This document shows positions 21,573-32,475 of a stretch of 64,000 nucleotides of DNA, piece after piece. Made by a program: the position numbers and the translations under genes. Origin of the DNA: Gentiana macrophylla (Eukaryota > Streptophyta > Magnoliopsida > Gentianales > Gentianaceae); assembly GCA_026214975.1 (NCBI GenBank), contig CM047815.1, positions 79,575,299 through 79,639,298 on the forward strand, written 5' to 3'. The first letter of the stretch is position 1; every line of letters begins with the position of its first letter. The notes under the pieces were generated by a model that did not search any database, was not told where the DNA came from, and saw only the letters and a list, made by a program, of their open reading frames with translations.

Positions 21573-21762
21573 TTACTCAAACATATTACTTAAACATATT
21601 TTCTTATGTTGTGTATTACATCACTAGCTCTACACATACATATACTACTGCATACTTGGATAAGGAGCTACTCCTAGATCTTATCCTAACAAACTCTCTA
21701 GGTGACATTTATATATTAATGCCAAGTGTCACAATACAAATATATTCTTTCATTTCTTTTCA
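21573..21762 (-). repeat. 3' LTR of the Copia element
   Basis: About 95 percent identical to 26462-26638 over the shared 177 bases; it has an extra copy of TTAAACATATT near its outer end. The inner boundary is set by the purine tract. Confidence 0.85.
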
Positions 21763-21779
21763 GCCCCTCTCAAACCAAT

Positions 21780-22355
21780 ATGAGGCATTGTCACATTGAG
21801 TTTGTCTCTAAAACAAGTGAAAGAACTGACTGGTAGTGCTTTGGTGAAGCAGTTAGCTATCTGATCTCCTGTAGGTATGTAGCAGACAACAACCTCCTTA
21901 CTGATTACTTGATTTCTGATGTAGTGGACATCAACCTCTATATGTTTTGTTCTTGCATAGTACACTGGATTCTGTGAAAGAGAGTTTGACCCTGTGTTGT
22001 CACACCACAGTGTTGGAACAACATCTAACTTAAGCTTCATTTCACTGAGTAATTGCTTAATCCACTTAACTTCTGCAGCTAAATTTACTAAGGCCCTGTA
22101 CTCTGATTCACAACTTGATCTAGCAACCACATCCTGCTTCTTTGAGCTCCAAGAGACTAAGGAATTACCCAAGTACACACAATAACCCCCAGTAGACTTT
22201 CTATCTATAGGGCACACTGCCCAGTTAGCATCAGAAAAACCATGTAATTCGAATGAACTAGATGGCCTGAAGATCAATCCCAGATCAAGTGTTCCTGCCA
22301 CATACCTGAATAGCCTTTTTAGTGCCTGCCAATGAACTATATGAGGTTCCTGCAT
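21780..22355 (-). pseudogene. Copia RNase H and C-terminus
   Basis: Contains WAVCPIDRKSTGGYCVYLG, VARSSCESEYRALVNLAAE, TLWCDNTGS, ARTKHIEVDVHYIRNQV and DQIANCFTKALP, the usual Copia RNase H order. The frame runs to the purine tract beside the 3' LTR. Confidence 0.85.
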
Positions 22356-22395
22356 GAACTGGCTAAGAGTGTTGACGGCAAAAGCAATGTCTGGC

Positions 22396-23157
22396 CTAGT
22401 TAATGTAAGATATTGTAGACCACCAATAGCACTCCTGTGGATTTGACATAGTTTTTCCCTGTTTAGGTAGCAATAACTTTCCAGTCACCATAGGTGTAGG
22501 GCATGGCTTTAAATGATCTAACCCCAATCTGTGCAATAGCTGAGAGGCATAATGTGACTGTGTCAAATGCAGTCCATCTTTGTTCCTTGTAACATGCATA
22601 CCCAAAAAATGTGAAACAGGACCAAGATCCTTCAAGGAAAACTTGGAGTTCAGCATATTAATGAACTTCTAGAGCAATTTTGAAGAGTTTCCTGTTAATA
22701 GAATATCATCAACATATACTAAAGCAAACAACACTGCATCAATCTGTTGAAGCATGAACAAAGAAGTATCAGACAATGTTTGAGTGAAACCCCAACTGAT
22801 CATTTGGTTACTAAGGGCTTCAAACCATGCCCTAGGGGCCCGCTTTAGGCCATATAGGGCCTTTTTAAGTCTGCATATATACCTTGGCTTGCTTGGATCT
22901 TTAAATCCATATGGCTGCTCCATAAACACTGGTTCCTGTAAAGGACCATTCAGAAAAGCATTATTTATATCAATTTGATGTATAGGCCAGTTCATTGACA
23001 CTGCTATGGCTAGAACAATTCTAATGGTGGAGGATTTAGCTACAGGACTGAAAGTCTCTGTAAAATCAATCCCATAGTGTTGACTATAACCTTTAGTAAC
23101 TAGTCTTGCTTTGTGTTTTAAGAATGTCCCATCTGGTTTAACCTTTAACTTGAACAC
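22396..23157 (-). pseudogene. Copia reverse transcriptase, broken
   Basis: The frame at 23157-22669 reads KARLVTKGYSQHYGIDFTE, QIDINNAFLNGPLQEPVFM and the catalytic LVYVDDILLTG. The C-terminal part continues in 22656-22396 (FSLKDLGPVSHFLGMHV). The break between them is a stop/frameshift at about 22660. Confidence 0.85.
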
Positions 23158-23750
23158 TCATCTGATCCCAACAATATTCTGTCCAGCACATGGTTTCACT
23201 AGGTCCCATGTCTGATTATTCATGAGGGCTTTATACTTTTCTACCATTGCCTCTCTTCATTCTGAGCTCCCTAATGCCTCTGATACATTTGTTGGATCAG
23301 TAGGAAAAGGTGCCAAGTTAGTGACTGCAGCTGAGTAAATTTGGGTTTGAAGATACCACTTTTAGATCTAGTTTGCATATGGTGAGGTTGTGGTTGTGAA
23401 GGTCGTGATGGCAGTGGTGGTGGTGATGGTAATGGAGATAAATTCTGGGGAAGCAATGGTTGTGATGATGATGGTGAAGGTGAGTTGTGACTTCTAGACG
23501 GTGATGATGTATGTGAGCTGATGATATTCTGAGTGCTAGAGTGAGACATGGTTGTGTTTGAAAAATTATGTGACAGGGGTGATGCATTATTATATGAGGG
23601 GAATGCATTTTGTGACAATGGTGTACTTGGTACATCATGGAGACATTCAGCAGGTGAATTAACCTGATTTGCAGGAGTTGCAGGAGCAGCAGGTACAGAA
23701 GCAGCAACAGTTCTTCTTGAATTAGGGTCTGGCTCATACTGATCATAGGA

Positions 23751-24765
23751 TTACCCCTCTGGATGAGACAGACTGAAGGGTAGGGGATTGGAAAGTGAGG
23801 GGCCAACTAGGGTTTGCCTAGAAGGGCCTTGACTAAATCCTTCAGAAAATGGGAACTGAAGTTCATTAAAAACAACACTATTAGAGATGTAGATTTTGCC
23901 AGTGGAATCCAGGCATTTATAGCCCTTGTGAATAGGACTGAGACCTAGGTTAACACATTCGGTGGTGTGGTATTGAAACTTAGTGGTTTGAAAGGGTATG
24001 AGATAAGGATAGGCAGTACAACCAAAAGTTTTAAATCTGGTGCAGTCAGGTTTGGTATGATACAGGCATTCATATGGTGACTTTAATTTTAGGACAGGAG
24101 TTGGAAAAACATTTATAAGGGAAACTGAGGCTTGAAAACTGTGCCACCAAAAGGATAAGGGCATAGGGGCTTGTGCCAGAAGTGTGAGACCAAGTTCTAC
24201 TATGTGTCTGTGCTTTCTTTCTGCTCTTCCTTGTTGAGCATGATCATGGGGACAAGAATGTCTAAAGTGAATGCCATGTTGGTCAAAGTAAGGTTGGAAA
24301 GACCTATACTCACCTCCCTAGTCAGACTGGAGACACTTAATTTTGGAAGAAAACTGAGTTTCAATCATGGTGGAAAACAGGATAAAAGCAGACAAGGCTT
24401 TAGACTTAGATTTCAGGGCATATATCCAAGTGAATCTTGTATGGTCATCTAGAAATGGATATAGTAAAGGTGTCCCTCTGTGGATTTTGTGGGGGAAGGT
24501 CCCCACAAGTCAGTGTGAACAAGATCAAATGGTGCAGCAGCATGTGAAGGGGATGCAGAATGAGGCAAAAAAAAAGAGATTTGCCAAATTGGCAAGCATC
24601 ACAAAAAACAAGATTTTCATTAATATTCAAGAGGTGATTACAATCTTTCAAAACCTGATTCAAAATAACACTAGAAGGGTGGCCAAGTCTCCCATGCCAC
24701 ACATTAGGATCACTATCTAGACCGACAGACTTAAGAGACTGAGTATGAGCTTGACTAATATGCAC
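23751..24765 (-). pseudogene. Copia integrase, broken
   Basis: From 24765 the pre-integrase zinc-binding region has NVWHGRLGHPS and CDACQFGKS. The core continues in other frames (LDDHTRFTWIYALKSKSKA near 24450, then MPLSFWWHSFQASVSLINV from 24164). Several frameshifts lie between, so no complete integrase can be made. Confidence 0.8.
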
Positions 24766-24905
24766 AACTTTGTTGTTGGATTGAAGGGAGGTCTGACATG
24801 TCTCAGCATCGATCCAGATTGGCTATCTGATAGAGCCCATCCTTGAGTTGCCCCTTGAGAAGAGCTGTCTCTGTTACATTGTCCTTAACCAAACAGAAGG
24901 TAGAA

Positions 24906-25553
24906 TTAAAAAACAATTATATAATTATCAGAAACTAGTTTAGAAAGACGAATAAGATTTCTAGTAATCTGAGAGACATAAATGATTTCAGTGAGAAAGA
25001 GTGATGCAGTGGGGGTGTGCAGGGTATTGTGTCCAGCGTGTGCAATCATTAAATTTTCACCACTCCCTACAGTCAATGTATCATTACCATTATAAGGGGT
25101 GCTCATATTGAGATTGGCCAAATCTAAGGTGACATGATTAGTAGCACCACTATCTAAATACCAGGCATGATCAGAAACTGAGCTTGGTGTGGCAATGAAA
25201 GCTGAATTCTGTCTAGGTCTAGCTTGTTGTTGCACATCCATAGGTTGAAAATCAGTCTCAAACCTATACCAACATATGCCAACTGTATGTCCACCCTTTC
25301 CACATAGTTGACACACCACTCTAGGACCATTCTGATTGTTTGTAGGACTACCTGATCTTCCACCACTTCTTCCTCTACCTCTTCCAGTTCTACCACCTCT
25401 TCCTCTGAAAGAATTCTGACCAGGATTGGGTGGCCTATTACCTGATCTTTGGCCACCAGGGTAGGAAACAACATTAGCAGTGATGTTCTGCTGAGATAGA
25501 TGCATTTGAGCAGCAGGATTAAACCTGGCCAAAAGCCTTTCATGTGTAATCAA
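24906..25553 (-). pseudogene. Copia gag zinc knuckle and protease
   Basis: An Arg/Gly-rich nucleic-acid-binding stretch is followed by a zinc knuckle CQLCGKGGHTVGIC (CX2CX4HX4C) and then the aspartic protease motif WYLDSGATNHVT. The frame ends before the integrase domain. Confidence 0.85.
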
Positions 25554-26413
25554 GCGAGACCGAACCTCGCCGCCGATTCGGTGAACAAATTCTTCTTTGT
25601 TATGTTCACAATTCTGACCTCATAGTCCTTGTCTAGCCCTCTAAGAGTTGCTAGAATGAGTTCATATTTAGAAATAGGGTATTCAGCTACAGTCAAGTTG
25701 TCAGTATACGATTTCATCATAGCAAGGTAATCAACCATTGTCTTATTACCTTTTTCAGCTTTAGTCAATGCACTCTTATATTCTAACATGCGAGCTTCTG
25801 ATTGATTATTAAACAGCAATTCAATGGTAGACCAAACTTCATGAGATGTAGAGCAACCAATTACCTCAGTGACTGCTTGTTCAGTCATGGACCTAAGTAA
25901 CCATCCCATCAGTAGGGAGTCAATCGAATCCCATTCATCCACAATGGCTCTGTTTAATGTTCCAAACTCGGTAGGCCTTGGAGTTGTACCCAGAAGGTGT
26001 CCATCCAGCTTGTACCCTTTGACAATCGGTAGAATAGTATATCGCCATAACAGATAGTTGTCTCAGTAAGTTTGATGGTGGTGGATTGATTCGAGATGGC
26101 TATGAAAGCGGGATGGTGATAAGGTGTTGAAAGGCAACATAGATCGATGATCGGTGATAGAGCCCAGATCATTTGGAAGACTTGTGATAGGTGGAGACGT
26201 GGGAAGCAGTGAAGATTCCGGCAACGAGCTCAGTGAGCGTAGAAATGGCAAGGTGGAAGTGAAAGGTAAGCTCTGGTTTGTAAATGGTGGAAAATGGGAG
26301 AGTGGTATCCCTGTAACAACTTGGGAAGAGCTCAAGAAATCTGTTGCTGGTGGTGGAGTTAAGGTTGCATCGTTCACGGTGGAGGGCGGTGTTGGTGGAG
26401 GATCATCCACCAT
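25553..26413 (-). pseudogene. Copia gag, N-terminal and central parts
   Basis: The ATG at 26413 (MVDDPPPTPPST) opens a Pro/Ser/Thr-rich leader. After a frame change near 26000, the UBN2-type gag core is read from about 25942: MDEWDSIDSLLMGWLLRSM, EVWSTIELLFNNQSEAR, and AEYPISKYELILATLRGLD. The frame breaks again near 25553. Confidence 0.8.
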
Positions 26414-26461
26414 TTCTCTGGCAATGAGCTCTGATACCAAGAAGAAAAGTAAGATAGTATA

Positions 26462-26638
26462 TTACTCAAACATATTTTGTTATGTTGTGTATTACATCAC
26501 CAGCTCTACACATACATATACTACTGCATACTTGGATAAGGATCTACTCTTAGATCTTATCCTAACAAACTCTCTAGGTGGCATTTATATATTGATGTCG
26601 AGTGTCACAATACAAATATATTCTTTCATTTCTTTTCA
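26462..26638 (-). repeat. 5' LTR of the Copia element
   Basis: Partner of 21573-21762. It begins TGAAAAGAAATG on the minus strand. A spacer of about 22 bases separates the last shared base from the PBS, so the true LTR may be slightly longer than the shared part. Confidence 0.85.
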
Positions 26639-26790
26639 GTTCTGAATACTGTAGAAACTGCGACCGTTAGTGCAATCGTACCAAAAGTCCGTCTGGCTTA
26701 AGTATCCGCTGTTATTAACCATGAGGATCGAGTGGAAATGTAGCGGCCATGGCTTCGGCTCTGGTATTATTATGGGTATGGTTTCTCAAT

Positions 26791-28272
26791 TACGCCATGG
26801 TATCGTCTCTGTTATAAAAATGAGGAATTAAAGATTATGGCGTGAATGTTGTACACACTAAAGGGGCGCCCCATGAGAATATGAGATGAGACACACATCC
26901 ATATTAGTGTTGAATTTAAGTAATATATGCGTCCATATATGGTATATGGTTGGTTGATCTTGGGGTCACTAATATTTCTTTTAATTAAATGAATTTAGAT
27001 GTTAAGTTGGTTATTTGCTATGTATAGCTATACGTTATTTAATGTGAAAATGTTTCTTTTTTTTTTGTTTTTGTTTTTGTTTTTTATTTTTATTTTATCA
27101 AAAGTAAAATGGAGTCTTTGGTTTGTATGAACATTGAATAGTATATTTGTACACTCTTGTTTTATCCCACAAATTTAATGTGTTTGTTACAACTTACAAA
27201 CAGAGGCAGAAATTTACAAAGTGCATGGAAGGCGCGTGCCCCTTGATTATCTGGGAAATCACTAACATACTCTTACATTTTTTTTTCTTGTTGTTGTTGT
27301 TGATATTAGCTTAGTTTAGATTACTATACATTTTAGTCGCCTAGAGTTTAGAAATGCATCGGCTCATGAGAGTGGTTAGAGACGTTCGTTATTTAACATT
27401 CCGAGTAATCACTTATATAATACCAAGTTTATTAGAACTAGGGAATATGCATACGGGAAGATGGCGTGGAAACTTGTTCTTCCTCGGCCCGAAATCTGTC
27501 TCTACCCCTATATCATTTGATGGAGGATTTCCCAAAACCGATTCTACGAGAAGTCGGTTTTGACTTCGAGACCAGAAACTTCCACAATGTCGATTCGTGA
27601 TGAGCAAGTGCAAATAAAGACTCCCAATACAATACTCTAAAACTGAATGCCCCGAAGATATGTGAAAAAAATACGAAGAACACCATCCCAATGGTACAAT
27701 AGTAGGTGATGTAATAAATCGACTAACTACATGCACAACATTTCCCATTTTCCCTATAAGTAGATTTGCAAGTTGATGACGATATTTGGGAGAAGGAGGA
27801 TGTGCCGGAGTTATCTTTGGATGTGCGAAGATACTTGCTTTGTGCTCGGATAGTGTAGGACACTTTATCTTTAGGATTTCATATTGTTATGTTAAGGAGT
27901 GGTAACTTTGCTGATGATATAGTTTCTGGATATTTTCCAGTGTCGGCTAAACGCCCAACTTTTCATTGGCGTAGCGGTGGTAGGGAGGTTCGGTGAACCT
28001 ATTTCATTTTCGAGATTTTCTTGTTTTCTATATCTTCAGCTGGTTTGTTTTAATTTTTATAGCATGACGGCTTACATAGGAAATAAGAAATGACTAAATT
28101 ATCACGTGTCGGACATTCGTTTTCAACAGGGAGCATCACAGTCTTAAACAAATCCAGGAACACGTGGCAATATTACACCGGAACCCGCCTCAGCTCTGTG
28201 CATGATCCATTCAATTGTGTACATATGAAGATATTCTTGGGTGAAAAGATTGAGAAAAGTTTTGGTGGGGAG
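26791..28272. other. Intergenic, no gene recognised
   Basis: Includes long poly-T runs near 27060-27100 and a local inverted repeat AAAACCGATTCTACG / AGAAGTCGGTTTT at 27535-27561. Open frames near 27354-27748 match no family known to me. It may contain the promoter remains of the pseudogene and the 3' flank of the intact paralog. Confidence 0.5.
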
Positions 28273-28391
28273 TGATTTTAGAGGTATACTAAATGGAGGG
28301 TGTGATTAATCCATATCATTCACGTCTACACACATCTATTATGTGTGAGAGAATTAATTACACATGTCCAATTGGTATACCTCTAAAATCA
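28273..28391. mobile_element. Small MITE with ATTTTAGAGGTATAC ends
   Basis: The left end TGATTTTAGAGGTATACTAA and the reverse of the right end TGATTTTAGAGGTATACCAA match at 19 of 20 positions over a 119-bp span. A second palindrome (CACACATCTATTATGTGTG) lies inside. It sits just beyond the 3' end of the intact At4g14100-like gene. Confidence 0.65.
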
Positions 28392-28461
28392 ATCCTCAAA
28401 AACCGTAACTTTTATGAGAAAGATTATGCTGCACCACACGATCATATGGATACACTGTCAT

Positions 28462-29357
28462 TCAAATTGCTAGGGATCTTGCTACTAGTGTTTCATTCTT
28501 TTCTCTAAAACAATAACTCGGGGCTTGCCACTTTTCATCCTCAAGAACTGCCCCTACTTCAAATGTCATAACATGGATTGATCTGCCTGCAAACATGATA
28601 ATATTTTTATGTCATATACAATTACCAGCAATTATAGAAAAGAAAGCTCTTTTATAATAAATTGAGTAAACTTTTTGTTTTCATTTTAGCGAGGCTCAGT
28701 TCGACCCTGGTCAATATTTTTTTTCATTAAATAAAGGGAGGATTTACCGGTGTAGAACCGCCACTGAACAGGCTTATTGGTGACAACATCCTCGTAGTAC
28801 CAAATGAAATCCACCTTTTCCCATACATTGCAAAGAAATCCGTCGACGTGACGCTGCCCAAGATAATTAGCTCCGTCTAGCCAATTCGGCCGGAGGATTC
28901 CGATCTCCAGCTGAACCGACCGGCAATAATCCGACTCCAATTTATAGAAGAAGGAGGTGCCGTTGTTCCATTCCAGGTCATAGAGTCGCTCGCCGGCCAG
29001 TTGATCTTGAATAATGTTGAAATTGCGGCCGTTTGGCCAGTCGTACCAGAGGTCGATCTGGCTTAGGTTTCCGCTGAAATTGACCATGAGGATTGAGTGG
29101 AATTGTGGCGGCCATGGCTTCGGCGTTGGCTCGTCGTCATCTGTCGCCACCGCTGCTACCGCTAGTGTTCCGAACCACCTGTAGGGCCCACTTGCTATCA
29201 ACAGCAAGAGCAACGGCAACCACAAGAAGCAGCTTTTTGTCATCATCCATGCGGCGGCCCTATGCTTCTTTTCCCCCATTATCCTCACCAAATCATTTTT
29301 ATCTGCCTTCATTTTCTGTCCTTCTGGGACTTGGACTTTGGACTTTCTGCTCTTCAT
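28462..29357 (-). CDS. At4g14100-like protein of unknown function (2 exons, 244 aa)
   Basis: Exon 1 is 29357-28748 and exon 2 is 28586-28462, joined by a GT-AG intron in phase 1 ([15 protein letters not shown]). The protein has a basic N-terminus, one hydrophobic signal/anchor segment at about residues 42-57, then a conserved extracytoplasmic-type domain: [81 protein letters not shown] recognise these segments from the plant At4g14100-like family; no enzymatic role is established and none is proposed. The ATG at 29357 gives the longest product; in-frame ATGs at residues 16 and 27 are alternatives. Its neighbour at 21014-26790 is a dead tandem copy in the same direction. Confidence 0.85.
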
Positions 29358-29529
29358 GATTAACTACATATTTTATTAAAAATAATAAGAAGGATAAAGG
29401 TGTGTGTGAATGATGATTGATCTACCCACTAAAGGACAATAAGTGTACGACACGAAATGTGTGACAGCGTGTAAACGATCTGATCCGAATTAACTATTTA
29501 CTTATCAAATTGATAGTCACTTTTAAAAT

Positions 29530-29840
29530 AGTGATGTTTGAACACGGCTCAAAATCGCTCGAGCAAAGAAAAAATTGCTCGAAATTGGTTTGATTAATCA
29601 TACTCTAGTTCGGTTCGATTATACTCGAAAAATGTCGAGCACTTTCAAACTCGGGCTCGAGTAGCTCGGAAAAAACAATACAAATATGCATATAAAAATA
29701 TTATGTCCAACAACATAATAATAAAAAAACAATATATTTTAATATAATATAAAAGTACACGATAAGGATCGCGAGTATTTAACGAAGAGAACGTCGAGCA
29801 ATTTCGCGAAATAGATTCGGATCGTTACACCCCTGCCCAC
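29530..29840. repeat. hAT-like debris with TCGAGC/GCTCGAG motifs
   Basis: Repeated GCTCGAG, TCGGTTCGATT and CTCGGGCTCGAGTAGCTCGG motifs and a right end ATCGTTACACCCCTG resemble plant hAT elements with GGGGTGT ends. No exact inverted end on the left and no duplication were seen. Confidence 0.4.
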
Positions 29841-29879
29841 ACCTACACTTCCCCAAATCCAAATGGGGGAATGACGTAT

Positions 29880-30350
29880 ATAAGCTAAGTTAGCCAAATT
29901 TTTGCACATTTGAGCTTTGATTTTCAAAGAGGGTAAAAAGACTAATATAGCCCCATCCTTTCTTCCTCTTTCTCCTTCTAGCCGGAAAATATGGCGAGTT
30001 CATGCCATTCTCGCCGGAAATGCCTTCTTCTTCTTCTTTCTTCCTTCCTATCGTCGTCTTCTTCTTGCTTCACGATTAAAAAAAAGTCGCGACCTCGCCT
30101 GAAATCGCAAATTAAGGGTCGGAAATCGTGAAATTAAGGGTTCAGGGGTGCTAGGGTTAATGGGATTCGGGGTTTTAGGGGTTCAGGTGGGTTTTCCGGA
30201 GGGATTTCTGGTGGGTTCTTCGGCGGGTTTAGGTTTTAGGTTTCAAGTGTAAGGGAAGAAGGTGGGGGTATTTTGGGGTATTTTATGATTCAAAGCTTAT
30301 ATGTGCAAGAATTTGTTCAAGAAGTTTATATGTGCAAGAATTTTGGTCAT
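29880..30350. mobile_element. Possible non-autonomous MULE-like element
   Basis: The left part read in reverse (AAATGTGCAAAAATTTGGCT) resembles the right part (ATATGTGCAAGAATTTTGGT). The middle is C/T-rich on the left and G-rich with GGGTT repeats on the right. No transposase frame is present and the ends are approximate. Confidence 0.35.
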
Positions 30351-30524
30351 AAAGCCAAATTAGTACTAATTTTAGAATTTTTAATTTTTATTCTCTATAT
30401 GTATCGTGATAACGGACTTTGAAAAGCCGGTTTTAACTTTAGAATTGATTATCAAATGTCGATTATGTGTTATAATGTGGTGCACTAGAACTAGAAGTTA
30501 CGATTCACTGCTAATAAAATAAAA

Positions 30525-30730
30525 GATTGACTCAAGTGGTAAATGATTTGAGAATTTCTAGGGAGGTCATCGGTTCGATTTTCTTCTGAGGGCCATGTTG
30601 AAACAGCTCTTGGCTAGACCTTACTACTGAGTAAGAGTCAGACTCTGCATGCACGACCCGAGCCGAAATCAAGATTAATCGGACCATCTGGTTTCGGATA
30701 TCGAATGTTTTAAGAAGAAAATTAAAAGCT
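30525..30730 (+). mobile_element. tRNA-derived SINE-like element
   Basis: An A-box-like GACTCAAGTGGT (30529-30540) is followed 30 bases later by a B-box-like GGTTCGATTTT (30572-30582). The body then has CTTGGCTAGACCTTACTACT and GACTCTGCATGCACGACCC. Internal pol III boxes and the short length suit a SINE. The ends and a target duplication were not fixed. Confidence 0.5.
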
Positions 30731-30881
30731 CCATAATTTTGTGCCACAAGTCATATTTGTTGTTTGTAAGATTTTTTAGATTGATAGATTAAAATTTGTG
30801 GGTGGTTTTTTTTTTATTTTTTATTTATTTTTTTAAAGTACAAAATCCATCATGTACTTAATCATAGGGATAAATGTGAAG

Positions 30882-32461
30882 GGAAAGCGGCAACCCTAGG
30901 ACAATAAGCGGCGGCGATCACATCAACGATCATGGCAGGCTTGCTCCTGTCACCCCATGTCGGGGCTGACACCGGACCCCTCAATCTCTCAAGACTCTCA
31001 GCAACCATCGACCTCGAAACAGCCGCTTAGCTATGCGCACATCGCCGGCAATGGGGCATCTCCCTTCAAGGCCGAAACCCTTCGGGCTTCTACTTTCAAG
31101 GGAGAACCTTCCATAATCATCCCAGCTGAAGCGGAGAAAGTTCTGGCAGACGGTTTCCAGCGTTCACTCGTCGGAAATTTTTTTCAGGGCCGGCCACCAC
31201 TCGATACCATCAAAAAATTTCTCGATGTCCAAAATTTCAAAGGTAACTACGCATTAGGTCTTCTTGACAATAAGCATGCTTTGATTCGTTTTCAACATGG
31301 CGTAGACTATATCCTTTTATTTCGAAAGCTTCCTGGCAAGTGGGTAACAAGAACATGAGGGTTTTTAAATGGATTGTTGATTTTCATGTTGATCAGGAAT
31401 CCTCCATAATCCCAGTTTGGATTTCCCTCCCCAAATTGCCGGTTCATCTCATGAACAAGGATTTTGTTTTTAGTTTAATGCAATCGGTTGGAAAGCCCTT
31501 ATGCATTGATGTAGCTACGGCTGAACTACGTAGACCGTCTTTGGCTCGTGTTCAGGTTGAAGTTGATGTTCTAAAAAATCTTCCAAACCACATATGGATT
31601 CAAAAGGAAAACGGTGATGGTTTCTGGCAACCTATCATTCCTAAAGGCTCTCGGCCCGCTTATTGCACTCATTGTTGGCACATGGGTCACAATCAAGATC
31701 ATTGCATTGTCAAACATCCGGAATTGACCTCTTTGAATAAATCTACTACTAGTCAACCGGCACCAATATATGCGGTGAAAGCTTCCGTGGAACAACCCAA
31801 GCCCCCTGATGCACAAGTCAATGCAGACAAAGACAAAGGACAAATTTGAACATTCTGTTAACGTAGGCTTGGTTTCTACACCTTCCACAAGCAATATCCA
31901 ATCGAATAGCAATGAGGCTGAGTTTGTAAGGGTACAAGAGAGTAATAAAGAGTAGACCAACAAAGACTCCGCAACTGACACAACTATAGAAAAGAAGAAC
32001 CGATGAGGGAGCCCAAAAAGGATTCAGCATCTACCAAAAATATACAAGACGTCTCCAAGGCGGCTAACCCAGATCCAAAGACAAACCAACAAGAGTTATC
32101 TTCACCTCCCCAAACGAATACTATCACCAAGCAATCGGATTCTTCAATGGACAAAGATAAAAAGCTTCTACTGAATTTGAAGGCATAAATGCGGTAAAAT
32201 CAAGAAAAAGAAAAACTACTATTCGGATATCGAACACGAAACATTTGAACTTGAAAGAATTCATATAATGACTGGTAGACGATCGAGGAAGAAAAATAAT
32301 CGTTACACTGAGGATTTTGTTTCTTGAGCTAAGAAACTCGTTTTGTGATTTTTACAAAAACCTTTTTATCTTTTAAAAAATAAAGAGTTATGAAACTCGG
32401 CTTGTAAGTTCCAAAAACATTTTTAGCTTTCAATAAAATTGCTACTTACTTAAAAAAAAAA
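30882..32461 (+). mobile_element. Retroposed LINE ORF1-type element with 14-bp TSD
   Basis: GGATAAATGTGAAG occurs immediately before (30868-30881) and immediately after (32462-32475) this segment, which ends in a poly-A run (32452-32461). That is the signature of target-primed reverse transcription. The only recognisable coding part is a DUF4283/zinc-knuckle ORF1-like protein at 30957-31849. There is no reverse transcriptase, so this is a non-autonomous or internally deleted copy. Confidence 0.8.
30957..31849 (+). pseudogene. DUF4283/CCHC protein (LINE ORF1-like), frameshifted
   Basis: The ATG at 30957 (MSGLTPDPSISQ) opens a frame with the DUF4283 core (AEKVLADGFQRSLVGNFF, FKGNYALGLLDNKHALIRF). 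Near 31345 the frame shifts by one, and the rest continues as NKNMRVFKWIVDFHVDQES, IPVWISLPKLPVHLM and a zinc knuckle CTHCWHMGHNQDHC (CX2CX4HX4C). Further C-terminal text from 31850 to about 32330 is degraded. DUF4283 proteins are nucleic-acid-binding ORF1 proteins of plant L1-type LINEs. It is not functional as it stands. Confidence 0.75.
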
Positions 32462-32475
32462 GGATAAATGTGAAG

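Larger units (their letters stand above)
21573..26638 (-). mobile_element. Degenerate Ty1/Copia retrotransposon with short LTRs
   Basis: On the minus strand the order is 5' LTR (26638-26462), PBS TGGTATCAGAGC (26439-26428, complementary to initiator Met tRNA), gag, protease, integrase, reverse transcriptase, RNase H, a purine tract GAGAGGGG (about 21770-21763), and 3' LTR (21762-21573). The LTRs differ at about eight substitutions in 177 bases, plus a 13-bp duplication in the left one, so the insertion is old. Both LTRs begin TGAAAAG. The polyprotein is broken by several stops and frameshifts. It sits within the coding exon of the At4g14100-like pseudogene. No exact 5-bp target duplication could be read. 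Confidence 0.9.
21014..26790 (-). pseudogene. At4g14100-like pseudogene split by a Copia element
   Basis: A second copy of the intact gene at 28462-29357. The 5' part (about 26790-26639) encodes [20 protein letters not shown] and a degraded WYDCTNGRSF. The coding sequence is then interrupted by the Copia element 21573-26638 and resumes at about 21572-21308 ([41 protein letters not shown]). Exon 2, 21138-21014, has exactly the length of its paralog's second exon (125 bases) and ends VARSLAD-stop. There is no start codon or hydrophobic N-terminus, a stop lies just upstream of the first homologous codons, and extra bases after the Copia (near 21555) shift the frame. The intron carries a hairpin element. 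A dead gene by several independent lesions. Confidence 0.85.

Noticed and set aside
23318..23806. His-rich minus-strand frame inside the Copia
   Set aside because: It is an alternate frame of the Ser/Pro/His linker between integrase and reverse transcriptase.
27354..27748. Overlapping frames on both strands as a gene candidate
   Set aside because: No recognisable motif, no splice structure, and the two strands compete equally; left as intergenic.
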